DNA of 64,000 nucleotides from Gnetum montanum (lineage: Eukaryota; Streptophyta; Gnetopsida; Gnetales; Gnetaceae). The stretch covers positions 82,901 through 146,900 of the forward strand of contig MNCI01004132.1 in NCBI GenBank assembly GCA_015680685.1, in the 5' to 3' direction. Position 1 is the stretch's first letter. Each line of letters begins with the position of its first letter. Positions 1-12,909 of the stretch are shown in pieces. Position numbers and translations under genes: made by a program. Under the pieces are notes generated by a model, which was given only the letters and a program-made list of their open reading frames with translations, was not told where the DNA came from and did no database searches.

Positions 1-60
1 ACTAGTCTAATATATCTGAGTAATCTTAGTGAATGTAAGCAAAAAATATTTAGTTTGATT

Positions 61-135
61 ATTATCCACCAAAATTAATCTCATAACTTTGAGTTACTAA
101 ATTAAAAGTCTTACTACTAGCCTAATACCTCACTA
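61..135 (-). repeat. tRNA-derived SINE-like fragment
   Basis: On the minus strand this stretch resembles the A-box half of the SINE-like unit seen more clearly at 4350-4425, including the shared string GTAAGACT followed by an AT-rich stretch. The B box is degraded. It is identified only by similarity to the other copies in this window. Confidence 0.35.
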
Positions 136-299
136 TAGCCTAGCATATGAAAAAACAACCTAATTTATTAAAAAAACTTACTACCCTAATAAAAAAATTA
201 ACAAACTAACTTAAATAACTAAAATTAAAGCTTTATTATATCCAAAGGCCCATAGGATCTATTAGATAAATATTACAATTTCATGAAATATAAGGAATC

Positions 300-640
300 T
301 TTATTTCCTTAAGCAAGAAATTCTTTTGTGTGGTAGAAAAATTGATTATGTACAAAAGTTTATTTATTACAATCTTCTAAATTCATGTCACTATTGTCAT
401 TGAGAGGGTCATATATTTGATTCATATTCTTTTATGCTACAGAAAAAAGCTATGAAAGCATAGAAGTGTCAAGCTACTAGAAATACTAATAAGGTTTCTT
501 CTACAAATGATGTAGATCTTACTATGGTTTTTTCTATAGATGCTGTAAATCCTACAATTATTTCTTTAAATAATGTTTCAATAGTTATCCCACCTTTTTC
601 TTTTATTACTTTTTAACAAAATGTACCTTTCAGGAAAGCT
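300..640 (+). pseudogene. LINE ORF1-like fragment with decayed zinc knuckle
   Basis: One plus-strand frame reads for about 110 codons with two stops. Near its middle is a CCHC-type knuckle pattern, C-x2-C-x4-H-x4 (386-430), in which the last cysteine has become tyrosine and one position is a stop. The preceding residues (KIDYVQKFIYYNLLNSC) fit the run-up to the knuckle in plant non-LTR ORF1 proteins. Such proteins bind the element RNA. A LINE RT fragment on the same strand resumes at 5069, so this may be the 5' part of the same element, separated by later insertions. The assignment rests on the knuckle and on position; a copia or gypsy gag knuckle cannot be excluded. Confidence 0.35.
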
Positions 641-1240
641 TGAGTTAAGTCAGTTTTAAAGCATTTTCTAATGACTAAAGAAAAACAAAGATTTTTTTTT
701 AAAAGTCTTATAGAAAGTTATTGATTCATATGATTTTCAAATTATACCTCATAATAAAAAACATCAAGGAATGCTATTTATTGGTAATTATATGCTACAT
801 CTTGAGAATGGATGTCATATTCAACATATTTTAACTCCTAATAATTCATTTGCAGTTATTAGTTAAGATACGGAGATAATTTCTTTTGATAATGCTAATT
901 CTATTGACAAGGTGAAGGCCTTCTCCCCATCCACCCAATGTTAAATATTTTCATAGAATATTCGTTTTCTTCTCCCAAAGGAGGTGTTTTCCAAGATTGA
1001 TTATAAGAATAAAAACCTGAAAAGACAACCAAAACTAGTAGCTCTTTATCTTTGTTGATTTAAAGTTTCTTCTCTTTGCTGTACTCTAAATTTTTATTTT
1101 TAATATATACATTTTTGGGGCCTGATACTTCTCCCCCCTCCAAAGCTAAAGAAGCAATCTACAAATTAACTAAGCACAAATGGGAGTAACAAAAATAAAT
1201 CATAGAAGTTTTTATTGTAAGATTATAGCATTGTCTAAAA
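641..1240. other. AT-rich stretch, nothing recognised
   Basis: No open frame of useful length, no terminal repeats and no similarity to other parts of the window were seen here. It may be further decayed LINE sequence. Confidence 0.4.
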
Positions 1241-2760
1241 TTGATACTCATAGCATAAAAAAGAAATATATATAATTCATTTTCAAGGACTTGTACCTAC
1301 ATAGCCTACAAATGCACTTTTCTAAGGGGATTTGAATCCATCTTCCACTTTTAATTCTAAGATAATGAGAACTTAAGCAAAGCTTGGTAATAGCATTTCG
1401 ATACTTAATCAGAATAACAACTAATAGATAATCAACTTCTACATCTAGTAATAATAAAAGAAAAATACATAAACAAACCTATGAAATACATGTTATATCA
1501 TAAATTTAAAAAATAAAATGTTTATAAGTTCAAGTAATCATGCAAGCAAGCAAACTATGTTGTCAATCAATAAATAATGAATTAATAAACAATAGGTCAA
1601 GGATTTAATTTCACACAACGCTAACATAGCAAAAAGAAATATGATGTAGAGGGGTGTTAGATCCAAAAGAAAAAGATATATTTAAAAAAATTGAGTACAT
1701 TAGGTCAATGAAGAGAGAGTAGTAAGAAAAAGCCCAATGGTTTTGGACTTTTCAAGTTTTCATCCATACAACCAATCATGAAAAGCCTCTCCTTTGGGAT
1801 AGGAAAAGGATTAGGCTTTATCCTTGTTCAAAAGTATCATCATGAGTTTATAGTTTTTACTAAACTATTTCTTATAAAATAATGACAAAATTCTCTCTCT
1901 AAAAAAAACACACACTAATCAAAAATAATAAACAAATAGCAATAAAGGTTGAGAACTTCCTATCCTTGTGTATATAAAATAAGAAGAAGTTAATATTGTA
2001 GAAAATAAATTAATTATTCAACTTTTACTAGGAGTTTTTCTGCTTGAAATCATAACTAAAAAGTGACATCTTTAATAATTTGATATTTTTACTAAAAGAT
2101 AGGTCATAGTTATACTTCTTCTACTAAAAAATTACTACATATTAAAGCTTTCAAATAGAGTAGAGAATAAGTAGTCTAAGATATTTCTAAATGTAAAGGA
2201 AGTAGACAAAATAGGTTAATTAGTAACAATGATCTTATTGATGCTTGGTTCAAAGTTATTGCAAATTTTGAATGTCTATTTCTAAGCATGTTATACAATA
2301 GAATACCAAACAAAAAAAAAACATAAGAAAAAGAGTCTTTACATTCACAAATTAAAAATTAAGGAGAAAATTTTTTCATATGTTTAAGATGCGTGTTAAT
2401 AGGAAATATTTAATGAATAAGATATAATAAAAAATATGAACTTTTGGAAAGGTAGGAGCTCTCCAAATATCATTCATTTTTCTCACCCTAAAGTGTGGTG
2501 ATACTTGCATATTCTAGACCTTATTGAATTGTTTATGAATTAAATCATTCTTTGTAATAATATTGTATGTTACTTTGAAGGTAAAAAGGAAAATAGATTT
2601 GATATCCTTATAAATAATATTTGGAAAAGCCTAATACAAACTATTGTTAACTTTAAATAAATTTAATAATTTTTTTAAAATTATTTTTCACTTTCTATTT
2701 AAATCATTGAGGCTAGAAGACTCCTTTAATGTAGTCCATCTTGCATATGTACATAGGAAA
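1240..2760. repeat. Unclassified dispersed repeat R1, copy 1
   Basis: This region aligns by eye with 4590-4990 and 54300-54900. Shared strings include TTAATATTGTAG followed by a TTTTACTAG-like segment, and a TAGGAAAAGGATTAGGC-like segment. A tRNA B-box-like string (GATTCAAATCC on the minus strand, about 1328-1338) lies near the left end, suggesting an embedded SINE piece. No terminal repeats were found, so the limits are approximate. The class of the repeat is unknown. Confidence 0.45.
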
Positions 2761-3685
2761 TTGTAGAGATGCCAAACCTGCTCCAAGTGGAACATAATCT
2801 AGATGAATTAATGGCCCAATTTGCTTCATTAACAGGAAGCTTTCATTGACTATTTTGCTTTAGCATATCTTCTAAAACTATAATATGATTGAAATTCTAA
2901 TGTGTACTAAAGTTGCATAATGTCTTTTAAATTTTTTTAGAAGTGGAGAAGCAAGAGTAGAAATGGCCAAAGGATAAAGAAGATTGTGAAAAAAGTCATT
3001 AGATGATTAATTATTATCATTTTTAGATTTTCCTTGTATAAGTTTATTTCTCAGAAGGAGTATCTAAACATCATCTTCATTAGTGTACTTTGTAATTCAT
3101 TTTGCTATGAGAGAAATACCTTGGACAATTAAAAATATCTAAGCAACTTTAGAAATGTCTTTTTATATTACATAGTAGAACAAATAAAGTGATGAATAAT
3201 ATAATCAATTCTATCATAAGAAGTTTTAGAAGAATCCTAGTAACCAAAATAATAAACATAAGTCGATTAAAACATCTACTCATTAAGTAAAATGGAAATG
3301 ATACTATATGTCCTAGGAGTACATATAATCCTAAAAAAAATTATGATAATCAAATGATATTAATATAAATTGCATATGTTTAATAGATTTGAGATGACTA
3401 ATAACCTACTACTTAGCTCTCTTAAAAAACAATGAAAGATTAAAAAGCTCTACAAGATAAGGAACTTTAGAATATTCTTCATTTTGGGTACTAAGATTTG
3501 ATATCTATTTATGAATAACTAATACTATGTGCTTATGCATAAATGATTCTATATCTGGGACATGTCGCACCCTTAAAAAGCATCACCTAACATTAATGAC
3601 TTGAAATACATATTTTGGTAGCACATTATTTCACTATAAAGTAAACTTTGATTATAATGTATGTAATCTAAAATTTAAATGAATA
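2761..3685. other. AT-rich stretch, nothing recognised
   Basis: No coding remnant or structured repeat was recognised. It may be an internal part of R1, because the R1 peptide remnant follows at 3690. Confidence 0.35.
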
Positions 3686-3689
3686 CATA

Positions 3690-3945
3690 TTTTGACATAA
3701 TATCACTAACCTATGACTCATATACATGATCAAAAATAAGAAAAAAAGGCATCGTAATTTCATCAACATCATTAGGAGGTATCACAAATTTTTGCTTATT
3801 AACTAGTAGGTCTACATTATGAAAATTAGAAAAAATTTCCACCTCAATAGAAAAAGTAAAAATTTCAGAATTGCCAAAAGAAGTTGAAAGTAATTTAGCA
3901 TCCTTTATGGAGAAATGATAATTGTGAAGAAATCAATTCCACTGG
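3690..3945 (-). pseudogene. Unclassified repeat-encoded peptide (R1 peptide), copy 1
   Basis: The minus strand reads for about 75 codons with a single stop and contains the string NDVD, then P-x-F, then D-x-VYE-x-x-V-S. Two other places in the window encode the same peptide: 55330-55500 on the plus strand (NDVDITKIPNF, then YDVYEPLVSN) and 41250-41350 on the minus strand (NSCNVDL, then DVDANKK). Conservation of amino acids across three diverged copies argues for an ancestral protein-coding sequence rather than chance. I do not recognise the family. It adjoins the R1 repeat on its high-coordinate side. Confidence 0.4.
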
Positions 3946-3949
3946 TAAA

Positions 3950-4990
3950 AATGTTGAGATCTACAAAACTTTAAACACATAACTTGCAAAAAAAAAAAAA
4001 TGCTTCAAATTTTAGGACAAAACTAGAACTCCCTATAAAATATTTTATAACATGCCTTACAATCTATGAAAAGTAATCTATACCCATAGAACTTAATTAT
4101 AATATATATAACATGTAACCTAAAAATAACTTAAAACATATAAAACCTATAAAACACCTACACAATCTTTATCATTAAATAATTTGTATCGTTACATCAT
4201 AAATGAGGATAACATATTAAAATCTATGCATAGTAATGGAAAAGGGAGTGGGGTGTTGTAGTGGGAAGGAAGATATTATAATTTTGAAATAATTATAATA
4301 TAAGTATTTCCCAAGATATATAGTCTAATTAGAAATTTATAACTCAACATTATCCATAAGAATTGAATCTATGACTTAGCACTTTTAAATCAAGAGTCTT
4401 ACCACTAAGCTAACATCTCATTGTTAAAGTGTTAAAATCTATGACAAAAGAACTTATTTTATACCTAATGTAACTTATAAAATGTAAATGTTTAATATCC
4501 CTTACAAGGAAGTAAGGAAGGATGTGGAATCTTGAAAAATGAATAATATTTAATTTGTAATATATTACTTCTTCAACAAATAAGAGAAAGTATAGAGAAA
4601 AGGCCCCATATTTTTTGTGATCCCTTTTTATATTTTTTTCCTTACTAATAATTTTGAAGAACTTTGCCTTAGGTTTAGGAAAAGAATTAGGCCTGATCCT
4701 TATTTAGAACTTTCCTCACATGTTTTTTCTTCTTACTAAAGAACTACTTATAAACAAAGAGCGAATACTCTCTCCATAGATGAAAGAAAGCATCAATTAG
4801 AAATACTAAATAAATAACATTTGAACCTAATAGCTTCCCTAGCTTAAGTCTTTAAAGAAAAAGAAATTAATATTGTAGGAAGAAAATGAATTGTTCAGCT
4901 TTTACTAAACCTTTTTTCACTAGAAAATTATAATTACGCTTATGTAAAATTTGCCTTCCTTCATATTTGATTATAGTAACCTAAAAATTA
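3950..4990. repeat. Unclassified dispersed repeat R1, copy 2
   Basis: This copy matches 53720-54620 over roughly 900 bases, beginning with an AACACAT-ACTTGCAAAA string and running through GGACAAAACTAG and TATAAAATATT segments. It contains the SINE-like unit at 4350-4425. The likeness is high enough to see by eye, but coordinates are approximate and no target duplication was identified. Confidence 0.5.
4350..4425 (-). repeat. tRNA-derived SINE-like unit (best copy)
   Basis: Read on the minus strand, the sequence contains TAGCTTAGTGG (4402-4412), an exact match to the Pol III A-box pattern TRGYNNARNNG. About 32 bases later comes GATTCAATTCT (4359-4369), which matches 8 of 11 positions of the B box GGTTCGANTCC. 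The spacing is that of a tRNA gene, but the sequence cannot fold as a full tRNA, so a tRNA-derived SINE or promoter relic is preferred. Related copies lie at 61-135, 46240-46305 and 54080-54140. Confidence 0.5.
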
Positions 4991-5039
4991 TATGAGAAAG
5001 TGATTATTGAAATTAAAGAAAATAATTCAAAGAAAAAAT

Positions 5040-5149
5040 TTCAATTCTAGAGAAAATTTTAAGTTAATCAAGGTTATTTACTTTCTTTAACTCTCTTTAG
5101 TATCTTTATGGATAAAATGTAGCAATGGTTGTACAAGAGGCAAGATAGT
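5040..5149 (+). pseudogene. LINE reverse transcriptase fragment (5' of element A)
   Basis: From 5069 the plus strand reads QGYLLSLTLFSIFMDKM, a stop, then QWLYKRQD. This is the non-LTR RT block normally written QGCPLSPTLF. The reading stops at the target site of gypsy element A (ATAGT, 5145-5149) and resumes in the same frame at 38581 after the second duplication copy, leading to the catalytic block with YASD in place of YADD. The LINE is therefore the host of element A. It carries stop codons and substitutions and is not functional. Confidence 0.75.
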
Positions 5150-6084
5150 TAATGAGTGGCATGGTTCCCCTATGCCCAACCATACAAATCATAAAGCATT
5201 CACATGTGATTTCATCAAATTCTACAGATTTTATCGTTTCCAGTGCACTAATCCTTTAGTAGGTGAATCTAGTCGTAAGGTTAATCATTATCTTCCTAAT
5301 TACATTTGCAACGTATGTTGGTATGGTTAAGTGTAACTAAGGCATTTGCTTTTTATCATTTTATGTTTTATTAGTTGGTGCTCAAATGTAGATAAAAGGA
5401 ATTTGATTAACTAATCTCAATTAATTAATTAACTAGCATTTAACTAATCCTAACATAAGCATCCAATCCCACTTTCCATACACATCCTAAACCCATGTAT
5501 CTACTACTGGGTGACCAAGTGTTATGCTATTGGTTGAACCAAGCAATAATGCTGCTAAGATTACTAAGCAAATATGTGTTATGTTCAAAGTGATCATACT
5601 TATGTGCATAATCTATCTAACTTAATTGATTCATTAATGTAATGATTAGAAAATAATGAATAACTAATTGAAAAAATTTAATAAATAATTGAAAATAATA
5701 AATGCATAAATAAAATAGCTAATCTATCCAAAGTGCTACAAGGTTTATCAAAAATCTCATCTTTATTGCCACACACACTATCATGCTCAGGTAAAATAAT
5801 GCTTGAATAAAGATCGAAAAAGTCAATGACTCCTACTATGGGTACTCGAGGAAAAATTCTAACATTCAAATGAAAAAAATTCAAGAGCTTTGTTGTAACT
5901 ACAATCTTTACTTCTCATAAATGTAGCTACAAGCACGTATTTATAGCCAAGTACAAGCATGACATTAACAAGGCAACATTGACGCATCATATGATGCACC
6001 AACTAGGCCTCATTAATGAAGCCTAGATGATGAGGTTACATTAACAAGGTTTCATTGACGTAATAGACAAAACATGATTCATCA
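5150..6084 (-). repeat. Element A 3' LTR
   Basis: About 935 bases, alignable along its length with 37640-38575. Its ends are TAATGAG (normally TGATGAG) on the low side and TTCATCA on the high side. On the minus strand a TATAAAT box lies near 5940. A polypurine tract on the minus strand abuts its high-coordinate end, which makes this the 3' copy. Confidence 0.85.
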
Positions 6085-6103
6085 TACCCCCATGATTAAA
6101 TGA
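6085..6103 (-). other. Element A polypurine tract
   Basis: The plus strand reads TACCCCCATGATTAAATGA right after the LTR end. On the minus strand that is an A/G-rich tract ending in GGGGGTA before the LTR start TGATGAA. The same GTGGGGGTA-type tract precedes the 3' LTRs of B, C and D. Confidence 0.65.
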
Positions 6104-6327
6104 AAACTCATCCCCAAGTTCTTTTACAAAATTGGGAAGGTATGGGATTATTAACTGACTTTTCCCCAAAAAAAAATCTGACTTGACAAAAAATGCAGTG
6201 CCTGGGTGTATGGATCAACAAATTAAAAAATAATGGTGGTATTTAGGACACAAAATTGAACACAATGACTCAACTTTTCAAAAATCAGATAGTACATTCC
6301 TTAATGTTGTGAAGCCATTGGAGAAGA

Positions 6328-9142
6328 TTAAATGGTCCCAAGCGATGGTGGTTCCTAAGGCTCTAAGGAATTTTCATTGGATTCACACACAGCTAGTTAA
6401 GGTGGTTGTGGCTATCTTGCTACTACTATGACTTCAAGAGAGAGGTGGAAAGCATCCAATAGTTCTTTCATTTTCTCCTCCTTACACCTAGGATCATGCA
6501 CTATCCACATAACTTCCCCCATGTGGATTAGAATGGGCACATCCCAAGGACATGGGATTACTAGAAACAACTCCTTTGCATTGACAAACTAGGTAGTGAA
6601 CTATTTGTGTTCGATGTCGAACGCCCTGACTATGTTCTTCAGCTCTTGGTAGTCATTCATCCATTTGGATAGGTTCTTAGTGATAGATCATTGATCTCTG
6701 AATCATGCTCTGAGAACTTTGAGTTCAATATTAGCAATCTCAAGCTTCTACTTGTTGTCTTTGTGGTGCTTGAACTTAGCCCCATATAGCAAATATGAGC
6801 TAGCCACTTATTTCTCCAATTCTAATTATGGTTTTACAATAGTTAGAATTGCTAAGTTTCCATAATGGAGATTGGGCAATTCCATGTACTCTATCATCTC
6901 CTCGATTTGCAACTCCTTCAAGTAGATCTTTGCTTTGTCGTAGGCATCAATCTCATCAAGGATGGACTACCACATCTCTCTTCCTTATTGGAGTTGTTAG
7001 AGGACTTCATTCATCTTTACCTTTGCCATCTAGATGTGTTTTTCATTAACTTCTTTTTGCAAACTGACCTAGTCCCTATAGTGATTTTTCACTTTCTCAA
7101 ATTTGAGGGCTTCATTCTTCTAGGCAACAATCTTGATGGCAAAATTTTGATGCAAGGTGCATACCTCTTCCATTGATAGATTGTAGTTGTCCATTGTTAA
7201 TTTCCTTAGTTCAATGTTTACCCTGGCAAGCTGCTCCTACTATTGATGAATGAATTCTTGCATTTGATCTTTCTAAGCATCAACATTTTGTAGGTAATGA
7301 TTTTGTGCAGTCAATGCTTCATTCTCTTGGTGCATTTGATTCAAGTTCTTTTTGATTTAGTACATTTTAGTTTCTACTACAAACTATTTAAATATGGCCA
7401 TCACCACTTCCTTCTCAACCTTCTAAAATCATTCTTGAAATTGTTTGATAGCTTCATCTCTTATCACTGTTGGTCTAAGGATTACTTGATCTACAAGTTA
7501 GACATGAAGATCTGCAACCTCCATAGCTAAGCATTGCTTTTTCTCTTAGGCTATTTCTAGTTGCCCCTCAAAAATCATGCATCTTCCCCTTGCATTTAGT
7601 AGCTCTAACTAGGTTTTAATGATGTTCTCTAGAAGATCAAAAATGTCCAAAGTTTGTTACCCGATTCCTACCAGTCATTCCAATAACTTTTCATATTGGG
7701 CTACATTCAATTTTCTGCTAACCATGCCTATAGACACCATTGGTGCATTCAATTCTTCTGTGACATGGTCAACAACCACTTCTACTGTTGTCTCCTATCC
7801 TTGGTGCTACATCACTAAGAAAGTTTCCTATTCACCTTCCTCCAATCACACTGAGAAAGTGGTGGCATTCCCATAGATTTCTGGGAATAGATGATATGTT
7901 GCTAGTGACACTATTACCTCTTGAGTGTTGGAATTTGACCTTGAAGGTAGGTGCATTCATTGAATAGAGGAAATGAAAGCAACCCTCTCTATCTAGCTAA
8001 CTATTTGGGCCACCTTATTAAGGTAACTCATTATAGGTCAATACATAGATGGACCTACCCCACTCATTCCTACTTATTTCTCTTGTTCACTCAATGGTTA
8101 TTCTTAGATTTTTTGTAGACATTCCATGGTTGCGCAGGCCTCTGATGTTGTTTCCTGAGTGGGTGGTAGTGGTGGTAGCTCCTATAATTAATTCATTGCT
8201 AGCATCTTCTCTTTCATGATCTTAGACCATGAAGCCAAAGGAGTATGCCTAAGTGTATCATTAGAGTACCAAAAAATTCCTTCCCTCTTGCAAAGTTTTC
8301 TAATAAGGCATGGAAAGGCAAGGTCTTTCTTCCATGTTCATTTTCTTTGAAATGCTTCTCCATTTTCAAGTATAGTAGTTTTGGAAGGTTAATGGGGAAC
8401 TTCCCACATAAAATGGCACATGCTCAAGTAGAGAAAGTAATTACCTTACTTGGCCTTACCATTGGATTGAGGTGATAGGTCAGAATATTGAAGTAAATCT
8501 ACTTCACTGATGTGAGTACACCAAACTTCTTATGGTCCATCCTGTAGCAATGTTGGGTCTGCTCCTTCTTAGCCTTAGGGTCACCTTGCATGGATAATTC
8601 TACCAATTATGTTCCAGTCTTAGGCAACCCAAGTGCCAATGTAATAGCTTTTTCCCAATATGACACTTGAATGTTCTTGATCTTAATTATGGATCCTAGC
8701 TTCTGATTGTTCTAGAAAAGGTATGTCCTTTCCATGTACCACTCCCCACTTGATGTGATGATTGGCCACATGGGAGAGGTTCATAGTTGAGTCTTGGCAT
8801 CATCTGTAGCTTTCTTCAAAAATGGCCTGAAGTTGATCTCTTCAAGAATAGATCGTTAAATCTCTCAGGACCTGATGATATCAAGGCAAGCTTGAGTCAA
8901 AGTGACCTCAAGCATTGGCACAAGACCAGGAACTTCTCCCCTTTGTGGTTACTTGGTTGGCACTTCATCCTTTAAAATCTATTAGACAAATTCCACTTTG
9001 GATTCCTCATGGAAAGGTCCTATTGCATGGGTCACTTGAAGTAGTTCTTCGCATTGTTCTTGTTGGTCCCTTCTAGTTCTAGGTTGTTTCTCCTGTGGTT
9101 GCAAGGTTTCTCTTTCTGATAGATGTTTTGTTTGGGTGTCAT
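6328..9142 (-). pseudogene. Element A third ORF (env-position ORF)
   Basis: The ATG at 9142 begins MTPKQ and lies directly after TTACAA, a mutated splice acceptor; B and C have CAG at this place. The reading is broken by many stops and frameshifts but follows the B copy to its end, including the C-terminal block around IPCPWDVPI and RCKEEKMKELLDAF (about 6480-6590). By comparison with B, the protein had an N-terminal globular domain of about 250 residues, a long coiled coil and a proline-rich tail. Its position downstream of integrase is that of env-like ORFs in Athila elements, but no membrane segment or signal peptide can be claimed. The function is unknown. Confidence 0.7.
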
Positions 9143-11343
9143 TTGTAATTACAATAAGACCATGGATTAGTCATCATTTTGTAACCTTAAAATAATTAGG
9201 ATACCTTAACTCTTAAGGATGGTCATGCTCTGGCTTAGTTATGATTATGGCTAATTTAATTAATCGAGTTATCATTTATTTATGTATTATCATTAATAAA
9301 TCATCCCAAAGGTTGTTGGAAGGGTTAACTTATGAGAAAATTAACGTTTATATATGATTAAGATTATTAATCCGTTGGGGGGGTTATGAAAATTTCCAAA
9401 ATGTTTCATCGATTTTTCATTAGAAACCTTAAGGTTTGTAGCCGCCATGATAAAGATCTTACCGCTAGTAAGTGTAATATTGAAAAACAAAGTGATTTGT
9501 ACAAAAAATTGGGAAGTTATGAATTTTGAAAGGTTTTGGACTTTGAAAAATTTGAAAAAATCCCCTTTTGTTATGAGCAAATGGCAAAAAACTACAAAGT
9601 GTTCAGTGGTATATATAGGGTTTTAGTGATGCATTGATGAGGCCTAGTCGATTGGGCCTTGACGACTAGGGTGGATGCATCAATGAGGCCTCAACAACAC
9701 AATCACTAACCACCATAGTCAAACTTTGACCTTAGTTAAATTTGCAAAATATGAAGAGTTTTTGAGTGAAATTGCTGTCAAATGAAAGATTAAAAGACCA
9801 AGAATAGTATAAAAACAATAGAATAAGGTGTTTAATCTCATAAATTTTAGAAAAAGGAGAAAATTTAATTTAGTAGATGAATGAAATGAAAGCTTAAGGA
9901 GCACTGAGCAATTTACTCAATGGAAAACGTGAAAGGTAGGTTTGTAGTGATGTCAAAGGTAAGGAACCTTAACTAACTAAGCCAAAAGCTATGCAAGTGG
10001 ATCCTCCCCATAGTAGGCTCATGTCCATTTTTCCCTTGCATAACCTCAACTAAGGAATTTGTGGGTCCCATAGTCGATTTAATGATCATGACAAGTTAAG
10101 GACCAACCAAAAAGAATCTACTTAAGAATCGCAACACATCAGACTAAGACATAGGGCATAGCATAGAACATGGTAGTGAGGTGAGTTATGGCAACATGGA
10201 TGGATGATAGAGAAGGTAGAATGGAGTTCTAAATTAAGGTCATAAGAAGTCCCTTTTGGAATTTGTGTTTAAAATGACTCGAGAAGTTCCATCTTCAATC
10301 CAAAACAAAATGATCCAATTTCAATGACTTTGCATTGCCACTCTAAGATCGATCCACCCACTTAAGACATAAGAGTGCTTCCACAAAACAACCACCATTC
10401 CAAAAACAGAAGAAAAGAGAAGTAGAAAATGAGAGAGAGGGCCTTAGTTAGAGGGGACCTTCAAGCATAGGTGCATGTTATTTGAGTCCCATAACCAATG
10501 TTTGTAGCTTGTTTATTTGTCCAAGGGGTGTGCTTTGAATTCCCATTATTTTTTTTCTTTTTTTCTAAATGGAAACCACACCATATAAGGACTTATTCAT
10601 TTCGAAGGGGTGTGCTTTGAATTCTCATTGTTTTTGTTTTTTTTTCTTATTTTTCTCTTTTTTTTCTAAATGGGAACCACACCATGTAACAATGTTATTT
10701 GACTTCCTATTAGTGGTTAGTGTGGAACTATAAGAAGTCTATGAAAAGCACACAAACACTCAAGCAAGTAAAAGAGTACAAAGAGTATTGAGTTCCCTTG
10801 ATGTCACACCCTTTACAAACCTTTGAATCCTTCCTAATTCTAAAACTACCAAGGTCACCAATTGATTAAATTTTTTTTTAATGAAAATGGACCTCAAATT
10901 TCCAAAATAAAAAAAAACTATAGAGTTCATCTATAGAGTTCATTGAATGGGTGGATGACATGGACTAAGTTCTTATTCCATAGAAAATAAACCATGTCAA
11001 AGTCATCAGACATCAAAATTCAAAAATGAAAACTAGACATCAACAATCACAACATTGAGTACGAACCATCATTAGTAAACAACAACAATGGCATTGTTTC
11101 CTATTATCAATAAAGAAAATTTATTAGCAAAAATACGAAAATATCTCACTTAAAGCAAAACAAGACAAAAAAACAAAATAAAAAATATAAGAAAGTGTAA
11201 AATAATCAAGAAAGGATCAAAAGTACTAATAATGGTGTAAAATTAGAAGAATTTAAAAAATTAAGAATTTGTAAAATAAATAATTTGTAAAAATCAGAAA
11301 TGTGAAAACAAAAAGTAGAAAAACTGAGAAGCCAATTTGATGG
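9143..11343 (-). other. Element A spacer between integrase and third ORF
   Basis: About 2.2 kb of non-coding element sequence, matching the spacers of B (23546-25553), D (52050-52935) and E (60545-61540). Shared landmarks are a GGATCCTCCCCATAG string (9992-10006) and two copies of a GTGCTTTGAATTC...ACCACACCAT block (10529-10684). It probably contains the intron ending at the third-ORF acceptor. Confidence 0.6.
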
Positions 11344-12909
11344 TTAACATAGATGGTCATCTCCCCCATGACTGAGTTGGAAGAAGGAGATCCAAAAACT
11401 AGAATGTGGTTGTCCATTCGTTGAGGTGACATTTACACTCGCCTATCTAGATTCAAGGAAAGGCTTGACTTATTAAATGTTGACCAACTACTTTTTATTT
11501 AGGCTATCAGGTTTGTAGATCAACATGGCCCTAGAGGAAAAGGTTTGATCAATTATATAAGGTCCCTTCCACAATGTTTGGAATTTTATCTTTTGGAGTA
11601 CATGCGTGGGGTTCCAATAGAGAACCTTATCTCCTAGTTGAAGTTTCAATTTCTTGATTCTAAGGTCATGACACTTCTTCCTAAATGCCTTGTTCACCTC
11701 ATTCAAGAATAAATCCACCAATCGATTTTCATCTCGCACATTTAGATTGATCAATCTTTTCTTCTATGTTAGACTTAGGTCAAGGTTTAGATCATAGGCC
11801 ATTGAGAGTGTACCAAACTCAGATTGGATTGGAAGCATTAGAAGCTTCCCGTATACTAACTCATAGAGAGAATAGCCAATAGGAAGTTTCCAAGTTGAAT
11901 AATAAGCCTAGAGAGCATCGTTAAGATTTTTACTCCAATCCTTCCTATATTTGCTAATTCTCCACGTTAGTATTTTTGTAATCTCCCAATTGGTTACCTC
12001 TACTTGACCATTGGCTTGAGGGTGGTAAGATGTTATTAATTTATGTTCCACCCCCAAGAGTTGCATCAATGTTCTAAATGCAACACCTATGAAATGAGTT
12101 ACATTATCAAAAATTAGTAAACGTGGCACCCTAAACCTATTCATGATATTTTGTTGTATAAATTTGACAACAGTGGATGATGTACAAATAGTAATGGCTA
12201 CTGCTTTTGCTCATTTTGTACAATAGTCAACTACTACTATAATCTATGCCTTCGCATTGGACATGGATGTGATGGAACCTATGAAGTTAATGCTCCATAT
12301 GTCAAAAGATTCTAGTAGTTGAATCCACTATTAAGGACCTTCCATAAGAGTGGTCATCCCACCATCACATTAACAATGTTCACAAGACTTGATGAACTAG
12401 TGGGCATCCCTAAAGATTGGAGGCCAATAGTATCCTACCATCAATATTTTTATGGCTATGTGTCTTCCTGCATAGTGGCCTCTGCAAGGTCTTTCGTGAG
12501 CATCTTAGATAATGCACAGTTGCTATTCATCAAGGACACACTAATGGATTAGGTCATCAGCACAAACCTTATAAAGGTATCCGTTGATTTCCATGAAGTA
12601 TTTAACCCAATGAAAAACTTATTACTTCTTCCTAAAATCCAAGTCTTGTGGCATCTCTTGAGTGAGAAGATATGTGAGGATGTCATTATACCATATTTCT
12701 CTTTTAGGCATTTGTTTACTTATTACTTTAGTAAAGAGGAATTTGTCTTGAAACTAATTAAAGAGTAGGCTCTCCTCTTCTTTGTTATCCCATCGTAAGT
12801 AAGAGAGGAGGTTAGTGACCATATTATCAGTCCCTTTTCAATCTACCATAGTGAGGTGAAACTCCTACAAGACCACAAGCCACCATATGACACAAGGACT
12901 CATCATTGG
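11344..12909 (-). pseudogene. Element A pol, 3' part: end of RNase H, linker and integrase
   Basis: This is the continuation of pol after the element B insertion. On the minus strand the linker and HHCC region come first (to about 12430), then the catalytic core. The core has DIWSINFIGSI (first Asp), IFDNVTHF (second Asp) and YHPQANGQVEVTNWEI (Glu), so the D,D-35-E triad is still readable. A C-terminal GPY-type block (LWKGPYIIDQTFSSRAMLIY, near 11540) follows. The end is HGGDDHLC and a stop at 11344, matching HGGDPHPC in B. Stops and shifts are frequent. Integrase would insert the element cDNA; this copy is dead. Confidence 0.85.

Noticed and set aside
4350-4425. A true tRNA gene
   Set aside because: A- and B-box-like strings are present, but the arms do not pair into a cloverleaf and several similar degraded copies exist.
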